NCBI GenBank assembly: GCA_900074745.1
Contig: LT598465.1
Location: 806,001 to 870,000 of the forward strand
Source of the DNA: Lachancea mirantina
Lineage: Eukaryota > Ascomycota > Saccharomycetes > Saccharomycetales > Saccharomycetaceae
Reading direction: 5' to 3'
Length of the DNA: 64,000 nucleotides
The position numbers and the translations under genes are program-made. Position 1 is the stretch's first letter; each line of letters starts with the position of its first letter. Of this stretch, positions 36,125 to 45,972 are shown piece by piece. Under the pieces are notes generated by a model that was not told where the DNA came from, made no database searches, and was given only the letters and a program-made list of their open reading frames with translations.

Positions 36125-38179
36125 ATGGGCATTTTGACGAATATCAGCGTCGATAAGGTGAGGTTTCCTTTTTCCGACAAAATTTCGCTTCCTCAAGGAG
36201 TTCTTAATGATCTGATTAACAGCAGTGATCACGATTTGTTCGACGCTTCGAGACCTCTTGTGATAACTCTAACATTGTCACAAGACAGTGACGATAATTG
36301 CATTGGGGTACAGACTGTTGGAGTGCGTGATTTTAGCTTAGACGACCCGCAATCGGTGACTCTCCCATGGCTCGTGGCATCGAGGTTTGGAATTCACTCA
36401 TTGGGTAACAAGAGAGATGCGTTTTACAAATTGAAATGGCAAGTAGCGCACGACGTAAAAGCTTGTGAGAAATTGACTTTGAAGTATGTGGGCTCTAAAA
36501 AATGGGGAGCGCAAGATTTCGAATCGGTTGAAAAATCAGACAATTATCTCGAGAAAGCTGTGTCTGAAGACGTTTTCTCAATGAAAGCCTTCCTGGAAGC
36601 ACGTATGAACAATGCGATTACGTGTGTAACTCAGAATCAAAGGCTTCTTGTTTCAAAGGCTCCAAATGGAGAGCGAGCCTCCGAGATTTTTGAATTTGAC
36701 GTCATCGAACTTGATCCTTCCCCTGTATCGATCGTTGTGAACACCGATCTCGAATTGGATCTCCTACTGGAAGAATCCATATCAGGCAGCTCAACTCAAC
36801 AAACCTCTGCTTCAAACTCAACTAAGCCTTTAGCCCTACGCATCGGGGAGTTGACGACAGTTAGCGAAGACAAACAACAAATCTATTCTCTCAAATGTCG
36901 AAAAAATTTGTTGCTAGAAATTTCGCAGAACGATTTGGGTGAATCATTGCAGATCGTAGCTGGGCACGATAGTAATACCCTTTCAGAAGACTGCTATGAT
37001 TTTAGCACCTTGATGAGTTCAGCCAAAATGCTTAGGTCCTCTGTCAACTCTTCAACTATCGTTCCACTTCCTGAAGAAGGGATGATATTTCTTAAGCCTG
37101 TTTGGTTTGATTCCAATGACACTGCAACCTTCAAATTTCGAATAAAAGAGGCTAATGAAATAGAGTCCCAAGATGAGATTGAAGGAAAAGTAAAATGTAG
37201 GCACTGTTCCACTTTAATTGCTGCTGGAACGTATCCGCTTCACGAAGTTCATTGCGCGAGGAGCACTCGTATATGTGATGAGTGTGGCAAAATGTATTGC
37301 CAAGTCAAAACCATTCCTCAAGAGCATTGGCATTGCTGCAAAGACCATCAATTAATGGCAGGGGACATGAATGTGTCTCGTTTAAGGCATTTAGAGTTCT
37401 TCCATGTTCCAATCGGTTGTGATATGTGCAGTGCTAGTTTTGAAAGTAAAGATGATTTAGCGAAACACAAACACCAGGTGTGTCCAAGGAGATTACACAG
37501 TTGTCGCTTTTGTCATCTTAGAATCGAACGCGGGGAATCCTCAGTCGAAGCTCGATATTATGGGCTCTCGGGGCACGAGCTCAATTGCGGAATTAAGACA
37601 ACTGAATGCTATAGGTGTCAGAAAACCGTCAAACTCATGGAACTTGAACGTCATATGGAGTTTCATGATCTTAAAAGGATAGAGAGAGGCAAAAGTACGG
37701 TTATTGATATTTGCAAAAACGTAAACTGCTGTCGGATTTTAACCAATTTGACTAATAGGTGGGGTCTTTGTAGTTTGTGCTATGGGCCTTTCTTTGACAC
37801 TCAAGACGATTTTGATGGTAAGAGGTTTCTCAGGAAGCTTGAGAGAAAATACGTGATCCAACTCACCCGAGGCTGCGGGTCGACATTTTGTAAAAATTCG
37901 GAATGCAAATCTTCTGGGTTAGTGAACATGGGCTCTTTAAAAGAAATTATCACGCATGTACAGGTTGACTTATTAAAGGAACCTATGGAAGTCTTCTCGT
38001 TATGCGTTGACGAGTCTACAACAAAGCGCAAGGTTTTCGCAGATACTTTTCTCGAATTACAACCAAATGAGTATGCTCCTGAATGGGTTTGTCGTGGCGC
38101 TTGCTATTTGAAGACTCTTAATATGGATTCTTTGATGGATTGGCTTCATGAAAACGCTATATCTAATGCGGAATTGTGA
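36125..38179 (+). CDS. Ufd1-like protein with TRAF-type and AZUL-like zinc-binding motifs
   Basis: 684-aa protein with no S. cerevisiae gene at this position. Residues about 10-235 follow the Ufd1 double-psi-barrel/N-domain pattern: KISLPQGVLNDL, DDPQSVTLPWLVASRFGI, EKLTLKYVGSKKWGAQDFE, ARMNNAITCVT and FEFDVIELDPS. A linker follows, then from about 355 Cys/His-rich modules (KCRHCSTLI..HEVHC; RICDECGKMYC; CDMCSASFESKDDLAKHKHQVC; CRFCHLRI; CYRCQKTVKLMELERHMEFH) resembling TRAF-type/TRAFD1 fingers. The end has an AZUL-like motif (CGSTFCKNSECKSSG). The architecture is known in other fungi as a second Ufd1-type protein. A role in ubiquitin/Cdc48 pathways is inferred from the domains only. It is divergent with FES1 and shares the heat-shock-element intergenic region. 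Confidence 0.85.
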   Translation: MGILTNISVDKVRFPFSDKISLPQGVLNDLINSSDHDLFDASRPLVITLTLSQDSDDNCIGVQTVGVRDFSLDDPQSVTLPWLVASRFGIHSLGNKRDAFYKLKWQVAHDVKACEKLTLKYVGSKKWGAQDFESVEKSDNYLEKAVSEDVFSMKAFLEARMNNAITCVTQNQRLLVSKAPNGERASEIFEFDVIELDPSPVSIVVNTDLELDLLLEESISGSSTQQTSASNSTKPLALRIGELTTVSEDKQQIYSLKCRKNLLLEISQNDLGESLQIVAGHDSNTLSEDCYDFSTLMSSAKMLRSSVNSSTIVPLPEEGMIFLKPVWFDSNDTATFKFRIKEANEIESQDEIEGKVKCRHCSTLIAAGTYPLHEVHCARSTRICDECGKMYCQVKTIPQEHWHCCKDHQLMAGDMNVSRLRHLEFFHVPIGCDMCSASFESKDDLAKHKHQVCPRRLHSCRFCHLRIERGESSVEARYYGLSGHELNCGIKTTECYRCQKTVKLMELERHMEFHDLKRIERGKSTVIDICKNVNCCRILTNLTNRWGLCSLCYGPFFDTQDDFDGKRFLRKLERKYVIQLTRGCGSTFCKNSECKSSGLVNMGSLKEIITHVQVDLLKEPMEVFSLCVDESTTKRKVFADTFLELQPNEYAPEWVCRGACYLKTLNMDSLMDWLHENAISNAEL

Positions 38180-38213
38180 TCGAAAGCTCTTTTATTTGAG
38201 TTTTTTATTCAGA

Positions 38214-40292
38214 TCACCGTATCCTTGAGTTGTTTTGTCTCAAGAAGTCGTCGAGTTTATAGACAAAATCTATGCCAATTTCCTTTAACGCGTCTATTTC
38301 TTTTCGGGTTGATTTGATGGACGAGGGCGGTATAGTTTCGTGGTTAAGAATTTGCTTGTTAACAAGAGCGAAATGCTTGTCCACTTCGTCGCTGCACCAG
38401 ACCACTATCATTGAAGAGAGGTCTTTGACTCTACTCTCAAATAAATCCTGAACTGAGAGAACTCCGTTCCTCACGGCCTGAAATCTGATCACAGCAATTT
38501 GTGTCAAATAGTTGGTTGAATTATCGAACGCTCCAATCTGGAGGATTAATTCCTGAATCCTTTTGGAGCGATTTTGTAAGAACAACTCGAGGGCATCGTC
38601 GGCGTATTCTAGTTTGATCATAGTCCTTAAGCATTCAAAAACTTGACTTAAATTGGTTGTTTCTCCTGAGATTATTCCATACAATTTATTCAGTAAGTCT
38701 TGCTTACGCTGCTCAATTTTTAAGTCAAGAAGACGTGTGAGAATTGCATCTTCCTGGCCTAGTTTTTCCTTGAGCTTGGTGACTGAAAGATCAAGTATAT
38801 GTAATTTTGTTGCGCTAGCCTCATATTTTCGCCGCGCTAGCGTAATGTCAAGCTCCTCAATTTCTTCGTCTAATTTTTTGAGCTGCACTGTGTTTTCACT
38901 CATTTTTCCATAATCTGCTACGGACTGAACAGATGCGGTTATGTTTTGGTATAAAAATTGATCATTAGCGGTACCGTGAGTCTGAGGAGACATACTTCCT
39001 AAACTCGTATGGCGGCCATGGGTCTTGACGGGACTCATATTGCCATCTCTTCCAGAGAATGTTTGATTGGAGCGAAGGTAGTTGAAGGAGTCACGGATAC
39101 GCTTGGCGCTTTCTTCTTCCGCTTCAGAAATGTCCTTTAAATCGTCCTTTGCACCTCTGATCGTAGCAAAAAGACGCTCGAACTCCTCAGGGTCTTGGGT
39201 TTGATAAAGGCACTGTGTCCGGTTGGCATAATTCATCGATATTCTTTTTCCCTCTTGACCCTCTATCACTGTTTCCCTAAGCGGATAGCAGTGTGAAAGT
39301 GCTAGTTCATGCCGTTGTGCCTCTTGCTTTTTTACGGCAATTAGAATTAAATCATTTAAGATAAAGATGTGAACACCTCTTAGGGGTTTTAATGTCGCAG
39401 CATTAACTTCAAACCAGTTGCCGGTTTTCATGAGTACATGACGTCCGGGCATTGCGGAAATAAATTTTTGAGCACCTTCGACTGATTTGGAGAGAGCAGC
39501 AAGTTCGTCGGCCCAAACTTTTTCGAGCATAAACACGCTTGTTCGATCTCTCACCTTGGATGCATTGGCCGGTGGTAGTAGAGACTGATTGTCGTTATTA
39601 TTTCGAGACTGCATTTGTTTCTCTAAGAGGACACGCTTTTCGGCCATGACATAAAAGTTATCCATGATGGTTTGTAAACCTTTGATATTAGAGCGAAGAT
39701 TTCTCAGTTCTCGCGAGGCGGATGACAGATTAGAGTTTATGACCATAATTTCGTTATAGGATTTGTTAACGTTTTCCTTCATGTCATCGCTAACCTCCAG
39801 CGCCAAGCTGTTAAGACCTGACGTAAATTGTTCTATCTCAACTGCACTGGCATTTCCGAGATTTGCAGTAACAAACTTCTTGGCCTGGAAATTGGGATCG
39901 GACAGAATCTGTTTCAGTGAATTCCCGCTATAGTTTTTAGTCTTTGGGCGTAGTTTTGTGCGCGGTTTCACATCTCTGAGTGAATGATGACTCCCATTTT
40001 TGTCCATAAGAGCTGAAGCATCCAATTTGGGAAGCGGTTCCGCGATGAGGTCAAAATTTGGAGCCATGTATTTTGGGGTGTGCACGGAGAGCCTTCTCTG
40101 CATAGACGTCCCGACCTTCTGACGCGAAGATTTATCAATGTCTGGCAATTGATTATACGCAGAAGTTGTGTCCAGGTTCTCATAAGGGTTGGATTTCGAC
40201 CTTGAAATCTCATCATGCCCATCTTTGGCTTTTGATGGGGAAGACAGTTGTTTCCAGTTATTTCGTGCTTTTCTCAACGAAAAATCAACCAT
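38214..40292 (-). CDS. EXO84: Exocyst subunit Exo84
   Basis: Exocyst subunit acting with Sec8 in vesicle tethering at the plasma membrane; S. cerevisiae Exo84 (753 aa) is also linked to pre-mRNA splicing and Rho GTPase binding. Here it has 692 aa. The N-terminal 120 residues are basic and polar. A coiled-coil segment (about 155-245) follows, then a PH-type domain (about 265-390, with GRHVLMKTGNWFEVNA and HIFILNDLILIAVKK) and C-terminal helical Exo84 bundles ending in KEIGIDFVYKLDDFLRQN. Only 34 bp separate its stop from that of the convergent Ufd1-like gene. It is the YBR102C homolog. Confidence 0.94.
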   Translation of the reverse strand: MVDFSLRKARNNWKQLSSPSKAKDGHDEISRSKSNPYENLDTTSAYNQLPDIDKSSRQKVGTSMQRRLSVHTPKYMAPNFDLIAEPLPKLDASALMDKNGSHHSLRDVKPRTKLRPKTKNYSGNSLKQILSDPNFQAKKFVTANLGNASAVEIEQFTSGLNSLALEVSDDMKENVNKSYNEIMVINSNLSSASRELRNLRSNIKGLQTIMDNFYVMAEKRVLLEKQMQSRNNNDNQSLLPPANASKVRDRTSVFMLEKVWADELAALSKSVEGAQKFISAMPGRHVLMKTGNWFEVNAATLKPLRGVHIFILNDLILIAVKKQEAQRHELALSHCYPLRETVIEGQEGKRISMNYANRTQCLYQTQDPEEFERLFATIRGAKDDLKDISEAEEESAKRIRDSFNYLRSNQTFSGRDGNMSPVKTHGRHTSLGSMSPQTHGTANDQFLYQNITASVQSVADYGKMSENTVQLKKLDEEIEELDITLARRKYEASATKLHILDLSVTKLKEKLGQEDAILTRLLDLKIEQRKQDLLNKLYGIISGETTNLSQVFECLRTMIKLEYADDALELFLQNRSKRIQELILQIGAFDNSTNYLTQIAVIRFQAVRNGVLSVQDLFESRVKDLSSMIVVWCSDEVDKHFALVNKQILNHETIPPSSIKSTRKEIDALKEIGIDFVYKLDDFLRQNNSRIR

Positions 40293-40667
40293 TTTCTAAG
40301 CGGAAATAGCAATCAGAATATTCAATCCACCTTTTTCAAAGGGTGAATTATAAATCGCCTTGCAAAGCCCTTACTTACGGTCGTATACGTTTTAAACCTC
40401 TTAAAATCAAAAGTATGTAAACGTTTGGCAAGTTACCTTATTATTTTTAAGATTGCCAGTTCACCAGTCACGTGATAGTCTAAGTTAAGTCTTTTAAATC
40501 AATATTGAACACTCACACATAAACAATGAACTAAGAAAAGTCGAACGTTCACCTTCATTTGAATAGCAGCCAAAAGGTCACCAAACTCTTGAATGAAACT
40601 TAATAAGCTAAGTGCGCAAAATTCTGCACTGTAATCATATTGTTTTCGGCTTAAAAATTCATCACGG
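40293..40667. promoter_or_regulatory. Divergent EXO84/SIF2 promoter region
   Basis: About 375 bp. A CACGTG core at 40469-40474 (GTCACGTGA) lies roughly midway. A GTATGT near 40414 has no branch site or exon context. Nothing else is recognised. Confidence 0.45.
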
Positions 40668-42206
40668 ATGAGCATTACAAGTGAAGAGCTGAACTATTTG
40701 ATATGGAGATATCTTCAGGAATCGGGCAAGGAACTGTCTGCGCTGGCTTTACAAGAGGATACGCGGGTTTTGGAGTTTGAGGAGAGATTTGGTGAACATT
40801 TTCCCATAGGATCTTTGGTCAATTTCGTCCAGCGTGGCATCCTGTATACAGAAGCGGATCTGATGGTAAAAGGGGATGGATCGGTAATTGAACAGTCGGA
40901 AGAGTTCGACCAGTCGTATGGTAAAAATTTTTCATTGATTCAAGCCCTTGAAATTGATCGGCAAAAATACCCGGAAATCGTGGCCGAGGGCAGGTTCGCT
41001 CTTGCCGGTGATCCGGCCGCGTCTGACGCTATGACGTCCGCCAAGTCGTCAATGCCTGAAACTGCAAATAACCAAGATTTTATCAAGACACTCAAGGAAG
41101 TTTCCAAGATCCCGGTGAGCGCATCAGCGCAATGGAGCACAAAAAGTGAACTCATACTGGCAAGCGTGGAACAAAACCTAACACTGGCGCTGAGAACGTA
41201 TAAGAACGAGGAGGAAAGTTTGATTGAAACCAGCAAACTTATTGCGCAACTTTCAATAATTCCTGGCGTTTCGACCACAAATTCAGAGAGCAATGAGGTT
41301 ACAGTTTTAGAATGGGCACCAGATGGTAATCTGTTGGCATGTGGTATGGAGAACGGAAACCTAGTTCTGTGGTCTGCGAACAACAAATTGTGCAATATTT
41401 TGACTCTGCATCGTTCGGCAATCCTTGCGGTCAAATGGAGTTCCGACAACTCACATATATTAAGCTATGATGTTCAAAACACGGCAGTGATATGGAATAC
41501 GTCAACCGGAACAGCATTGCAGATTTTCGAACTTAAAGACGATAATTCCTCAGAGGTTCTTGGCGTCGACGTTGAGTGGCTTGGGGTGGACAAATTCGTC
41601 ATACCTGGCCTGCAAGGCAGTATACTAGTGTATTCGCTGGGAGAAAATAAACCTGTGGGCAAATTGCTTGGGCATACCGCTACTTTGACGGGTCTGGAGT
41701 TCAATACAAAGAATAGAATGCTGTTGAGCTCATCGGAAGACTTAACATTGAGGATATGGCGAAGCGGAAGCATTAACTCTTCAAACTGCTTTTACGGCCA
41801 TAGTCAAAGTATAACGTGTGCCCAATGGCTTGATGAAGAAAAGGTGATAAGCACCTCAATGGACGGTACAGTCAGAGTGTGGTCTTGTCGATCAAATGCT
41901 CAAGTCGCCCTGGCATTGGTTGACGGGACCCCCATTCTATGCGGAAGCCTTTCACCCGATAAGACTAAATTCGCCATTGGAAAAATGGACGGAGAGGTCA
42001 CAGTTTATGAGATATCGTTGCTACTTGATAAACTGAGAGACAACGGAAATTCTACATCTGTTCAACCATTATCCATCCCAATATTCGGCGATTTTCAATC
42101 CGACGAGGCGGAAAGTTATGTTAACACTTTGAGTTGGGATTCTGAAAGTCAGTACCTGTCTATCAACTATTCTCAAACCAAAGTATCTGTAATATCTGTA
42201 GAATAA
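40668..42206 (+). CDS. SIF2: Set3 complex WD40 subunit Sif2
   Basis: LisH plus WD40 protein (TBL1 family), subunit of the Set3C histone deacetylase complex that represses meiotic genes. It has 512 aa (S. cerevisiae 535). The N-terminal LisH motif (SEELNYLIWRYLQESGKELSALAL) is nearly identical to yeast. A variable linker runs to about residue 180, then WD repeats follow, for example VLEWAPDGNLLACGMENGNLVLW, AVKWSSDNSHILS, GLEFNTKNRMLLSSSEDLTLRIW and QWLDEEKVISTSMDGTVRVW. It is the YBR103W homolog and is followed by TFB4 on the same strand at about 100 bp. Confidence 0.97.
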   Translation: MSITSEELNYLIWRYLQESGKELSALALQEDTRVLEFEERFGEHFPIGSLVNFVQRGILYTEADLMVKGDGSVIEQSEEFDQSYGKNFSLIQALEIDRQKYPEIVAEGRFALAGDPAASDAMTSAKSSMPETANNQDFIKTLKEVSKIPVSASAQWSTKSELILASVEQNLTLALRTYKNEEESLIETSKLIAQLSIIPGVSTTNSESNEVTVLEWAPDGNLLACGMENGNLVLWSANNKLCNILTLHRSAILAVKWSSDNSHILSYDVQNTAVIWNTSTGTALQIFELKDDNSSEVLGVDVEWLGVDKFVIPGLQGSILVYSLGENKPVGKLLGHTATLTGLEFNTKNRMLLSSSEDLTLRIWRSGSINSSNCFYGHSQSITCAQWLDEEKVISTSMDGTVRVWSCRSNAQVALALVDGTPILCGSLSPDKTKFAIGKMDGEVTVYEISLLLDKLRDNGNSTSVQPLSIPIFGDFQSDEAESYVNTLSWDSESQYLSINYSQTKVSVISVE

Positions 42207-42308
42207 TGTATACTAATATCGAAGTTTATAATAACCATATTGAAAATCGAGGTTCTTACTGCTGGACTTCGTGAAATAATTTGAAATAAAGACCGTTAAA
42301 GAGAGTCC

Positions 42309-43316
42309 ATGGATGCCATTTCGGACTCCGCCTTTCAGAACACGAGGCTGAAACAAGCCGTAAATGAGGAAGCACCTTCCTTACTGACCGTTATAGTGGA
42401 AACGAATCCAAAGTTGTGGGCAGAACTGGAAAGAGAAAATCAAGAACATGCGAATTTGCTAGATACATTACAGTCATTGCTAGTGTTTTTGAATGCGCAT
42501 TTGGCTTTCAATAGCGCTAATCAAGTTGCTGTAATAGCTGCTCATTCCTCAGAGATCAGATATTTGTATCCGTCACCGAACAGGGACCCATCGGTTGACA
42601 GGAAAAGTGGGGATCTCTCGCTTATTAACAATGACATGTATCGACAGTTTCGCAACGTTGATGAAGGAGTGCTGGAGGAGATTTACAATCTTTTGAAAGA
42701 GGATAGAGGGCATATTGGTGAAAGCGAAGGTGTTCAAAAGAGCACACTTTCTGGAGCGATGTCCGCTGGTTTAGCGTATATTAACAGAATTACGAAAGAA
42801 CAAGACAGTATGTCGCTTAAATCCAGACTTCTAGTGTTGACTTGTGGTACCTCGGGTGCTAAAGATGAAGTATTCCAGTACATTCCGATCATGAATTGCA
42901 TATTTGCTGCGACCACGATGAAATGTCCAATCGACGTTATAAAAGTGGGTGGAACACAGGAATCGACCTTTCTACAACAAGCCACAGACGCTACCAATGG
43001 AGTTTATTTGCATGTGGCCACGACCGACGGCGTAATACAATATTTTTGCTCTGCGATGTTTATAGACCCTTCGTTGAGAACCATTATCGTTAAACCTAAT
43101 CAAGGATCTGTTGATTTTAGGACCTCTTGCTACCTAACCGGGAAAGTCGTTGCAGTTGGGTACGTGTGCAGTGTTTGTCTGTGCGTCTTATCAATCATAC
43201 CGCCCGGTAATAGATGTCCAGCTTGTGATTCCGAATTCGATGAACACGTCACAACACGTCTCAAGAGAAAACCGGCCGTTGCAATCGAGCCGAAGCGCAA
43301 AAAAAGAGCTGATTAA
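42309..43316 (+). CDS. TFB4: TFIIH core subunit Tfb4
   Basis: p34 subunit of the TFIIH core, acting in transcription initiation and nucleotide excision repair. The 335 aa (S. cerevisiae 338) contain a vWA-like domain (LLTVIVETNPKLW, VFLNAHLAFNSANQVAVIA, SRLLVLTCG, MNCIFAATTMKCPIDVIKV) and a C-terminal C4 zinc site (CSVCLC, CPAC) before a basic tail. Its TAA stop shares bases with the stop of the convergent ZNF511-like gene (TTAA at 43313-43316). It is the YPR056W homolog. Confidence 0.97.
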   Translation: MDAISDSAFQNTRLKQAVNEEAPSLLTVIVETNPKLWAELERENQEHANLLDTLQSLLVFLNAHLAFNSANQVAVIAAHSSEIRYLYPSPNRDPSVDRKSGDLSLINNDMYRQFRNVDEGVLEEIYNLLKEDRGHIGESEGVQKSTLSGAMSAGLAYINRITKEQDSMSLKSRLLVLTCGTSGAKDEVFQYIPIMNCIFAATTMKCPIDVIKVGGTQESTFLQQATDATNGVYLHVATTDGVIQYFCSAMFIDPSLRTIIVKPNQGSVDFRTSCYLTGKVVAVGYVCSVCLCVLSIIPPGNRCPACDSEFDEHVTTRLKRKPAVAIEPKRKKRAD

Positions 43317-43693
43317 TCTGTATAGCCTTCATAAATAAAATCGAATGGGTAATCGTCTGGGTAATTGTGATTGTCTTTGAGATGTTGAACCCTATCAAGA
43401 TGGTTCTCGAAATGCTCATCACAGTTCATTTCATAGCACATAAAGGCACCTTTTGCCGGCCTAAAAGGATCATGGCATTCCGAAAGATGCAATTCTAGTG
43501 ACCATTCATTTATCAGGTTCAATCCACAAGCTTCACATACATTTTCATGCATTTGCTGAACGTGCATCGAAATCAATTCCGCAGGAACATTAACTCCATT
43601 GCAGGGTGGTTCGTTACACCAAAAGGGAGCCACACTTTTGTTGAGCTCCTTTCGTTGCTCCCATGAGCTATCTGCGACTCTTTTAGGTCCCAT
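43313..43693 (-). CDS. ZNF511-like C2H2 zinc finger protein
   Basis: 126-aa protein with three zinc-binding units: CNEPPC..HVQQMH (residues about 26-50), CEACG..HLSECH (53-74) and CYEMNCDEHF..HLKDNH (86-108). A diagnostic tail NYPDDYPFDF follows. The order, spacing and YPxDxxFD tail match the ZNF511 family of animals and fungi, whose function is little known. S. cerevisiae has no gene here: TFB4 and BRR1 are neighbours there. The short length and absence of an N-terminal extension differ from the animal proteins. The stop overlaps that of TFB4 by four bases. Confidence 0.85.
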   Translation of the reverse strand: MGPKRVADSSWEQRKELNKSVAPFWCNEPPCNGVNVPAELISMHVQQMHENVCEACGLNLINEWSLELHLSECHDPFRPAKGAFMCYEMNCDEHFENHLDRVQHLKDNHNYPDDYPFDFIYEGYTD

Positions 43694-43838
43694 TGGACCA
43701 TGTTGATCGATATTATTCCACTCGTGGGTTTTTCGATGTTAACTCTATCTTAACTCATATTAGAGATCAGAAGAGCTGACATACTTATAATAACGAAACT
43801 GCACACTTGACACTCGAAGGACTACTGAAAATACGGCA

Positions 43839-44861
43839 ATGGCAAGAAACAAGGATGATGGTCAAGAGACCCAAAGCGTGGATCCAATTTTCGGTCAAGT
43901 TAGAGCTTTTTCTTTTGAAGATTCAAGCGTTGATCCAGCGGTGAGAAAATATCTTATGGAAGTGCGGGAAGAAGCGCTCAAAACTTCATGTGTCGGAGCC
44001 AGTTTGCATCGCAGAACGACTACTCGATTTCGGATGGTAAAATCATTTGACATGTATGATGAGGCGCCTCCCATTTCGCCTGAGTTGCTTCTTTTCGACA
44101 AACACCAAACCACTTGGTTCCCGTGGTTCAAACAAGCGAAAAACATCTTACATTCACAACATTGGACCCTTGAACAGAGCTTAAACACTGAAACAATGGA
44201 TATTGCTTTACAAAAGGTCAAAAAATTTTTGGTGTCGATGAAACATGATTCTGACAGTGACACGGACTTGCGTCTCGAACCGCTGAGAATTGCCCTTAAA
44301 GACATTCCGCTCTATGAGGAGCCCTTGCAGATGGCAGATCAAAGCTGGTTCAAACGATTTTTGGATAACATGGCAAATCGGCCGCCGGAAAACAATTTAT
44401 CCAAATTGAAAGTACATCTCTTCAAATGTCGCCCCGTTCCAAGAAATTTTAATGCCTGGTACCATTACGTGACTCACAACGACGCAACACGCCAAGATAT
44501 GGAACGATTCTCTGCAGACCAGATTTTCCGCGTTGCAAGCTACATGACTGCGTGGGCTACCGATATTGCTAAGGACAAAAACGCCCAGCGTCTTTCACAA
44601 TGGATTCTTTACGTGCTCTTATACCTTCCGGACCACATGACTGCCCAGGAAATTAGCGTGCTACGAGAATGGGCTAAAAAGGCCCGGCAATTGAAATTGA
44701 AGTCGCTACAACCCAAAGAAAGAACTAACTTACAAAATTTAGTGTTGCCGTCTGATATGTTTGCAATCGAGGGACCGCCATTAGATCTATCAGCCATTGA
44801 CCTTACATTGACCGTGATAGGTAATCTGTATGGTCAAACCGATCTTCTACAGTGGTCTTAA
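43839..44861 (+). CDS. BRR1: snRNP biogenesis protein Brr1 (Gemin2/SIP1 family)
   Basis: Yeast Gemin2 relative needed for snRNP assembly and stability. The 340 aa (S. cerevisiae 341) include PIFGQVRAFSFEDSSVDPAVRKYLMEVREEAL near the N-terminus, the same pattern as S. cerevisiae Brr1 (IFGQSRAFALSDSSVNP). The C-terminal helical SIP1 core includes WILYVLLYLPDHMTAQEISVLREWAKKAR and ends LTVIGNLYGQTDLL. The middle is divergent. It is the YPR057W homolog; the upstream neighbour is the ZNF511-like gene instead of TFB4 directly. Confidence 0.92.
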   Translation: MARNKDDGQETQSVDPIFGQVRAFSFEDSSVDPAVRKYLMEVREEALKTSCVGASLHRRTTTRFRMVKSFDMYDEAPPISPELLLFDKHQTTWFPWFKQAKNILHSQHWTLEQSLNTETMDIALQKVKKFLVSMKHDSDSDTDLRLEPLRIALKDIPLYEEPLQMADQSWFKRFLDNMANRPPENNLSKLKVHLFKCRPVPRNFNAWYHYVTHNDATRQDMERFSADQIFRVASYMTAWATDIAKDKNAQRLSQWILYVLLYLPDHMTAQEISVLREWAKKARQLKLKSLQPKERTNLQNLVLPSDMFAIEGPPLDLSAIDLTLTVIGNLYGQTDLLQWS

Positions 44862-45005
44862 CGTGGTTAATTTCCAACATTCGCTATCTTAATGATTTTT
44901 CACTGAAAAAATTCCAGCGATGAGCTGAACAGCATCCAGAATTTAAAGACTTGGACAGAGTCTGCGTTTCTGAAGAAACTCAATCTTCAACATTCAGACC
45001 AAACG

Positions 45006-45917
45006 ATGTCTGAAGGAAACCCAGTTCCTGAACTAATTGACGAGTCGCCAGCGAAAAGTGACTTCACCAGGGTATGTAAAGATCTATTAGCAGGAACTGC
45101 TGGAGGCATCGCACAAGTGCTCGTCGGCCAGCCTTTTGATACGACAAAAGTTAGGCTACAAACATCCCGAACACCCACAACTGCATCGACTGTTGTGAAG
45201 GATTTGGTCAAAAATGAAGGTTTCCGGGGTTTCTATAAAGGCACTCTAACTCCACTTATCGGGGTAGGTGCATGTGTTTCTGTTCAATTCGGAATGAACG
45301 AGGCAATGAAGAGGCTCTTCAGAAGCAGAAACCCTCAGCAAGGCGACGTGCTTACATTACCTCAGTACTATGCCTGTGGTTTCGTGGGAGGAACATCGAA
45401 TGCGTTTTTAGCGTCTCCTATAGAGCATGTCAGGATTCGTTTGCAAACGCAAACTAAAAGGGGCGGGGCAGCCGAATTTCGTGGCCCCGTTGACTGTATT
45501 CGCAAGCTTGTTGCCCAGAAGGTACTTATGAGGGGTTTGTCTGCCGCCATGCTTCGAGAAGCTCATGGATGTGGTATTTACTTTTTAACATACGAGGCTT
45601 TGATCGCGCAACAGCTTAAAAGGAGGAAGCTTCGTACCGAGATCCCGGCGTGGAAACTGTGTCTGTATGGTGGATTGTCTGGCATGACTTTGTGGCTTTC
45701 CGTTTACCCGCTAGATGTCGTAAAATCCGTCATGCAAACTGACAATTTGACAAAGCCTACTTTGGGAAGTTCGCCCATCCAAGTAGCCACGACAATTTAC
45801 GGGAAGTACGGCTATTCTGCATTTTTCAAAGGTTTTGGACCTACGATGCTGAGAGCTGCGCCAGCTAATGCCGTGACGTTTCTGGCGTTTGAGGCTGTCA
45901 TGCGTCTGGTGGAATAA
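45006..45917 (+). CDS. YMC1: Mitochondrial carrier protein (YMC1/YMC2 ancestor)
   Basis: Inner-membrane carrier of the SLC25 family; the S. cerevisiae pair Ymc1/Ymc2 is implicated in oleate and glutamate/glycine metabolism. It has 303 aa with three carrier repeats. The signature motifs PFDTTKVRLQT, SPIEHVRIRLQT and YPLDVVKSVMQT each end the first helix of a repeat. The glycine-rich start (LLAGTAGGIAQVLVGQ) and the end (FGPTMLRAAPANAVTF) are close to Ymc1. S. cerevisiae retains YPR058W and YBR104W as WGD duplicates; this is the single pre-duplication copy, so the symbol stands for both. Confidence 0.94.
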   Translation: MSEGNPVPELIDESPAKSDFTRVCKDLLAGTAGGIAQVLVGQPFDTTKVRLQTSRTPTTASTVVKDLVKNEGFRGFYKGTLTPLIGVGACVSVQFGMNEAMKRLFRSRNPQQGDVLTLPQYYACGFVGGTSNAFLASPIEHVRIRLQTQTKRGGAAEFRGPVDCIRKLVAQKVLMRGLSAAMLREAHGCGIYFLTYEALIAQQLKRRKLRTEIPAWKLCLYGGLSGMTLWLSVYPLDVVKSVMQTDNLTKPTLGSSPIQVATTIYGKYGYSAFFKGFGPTMLRAAPANAVTFLAFEAVMRLVE

Positions 45918-45972
45918 AACTGGGGAGCATATCTAGATTACGCATTGAAAACTAAATTATAATGGTTAAAAT

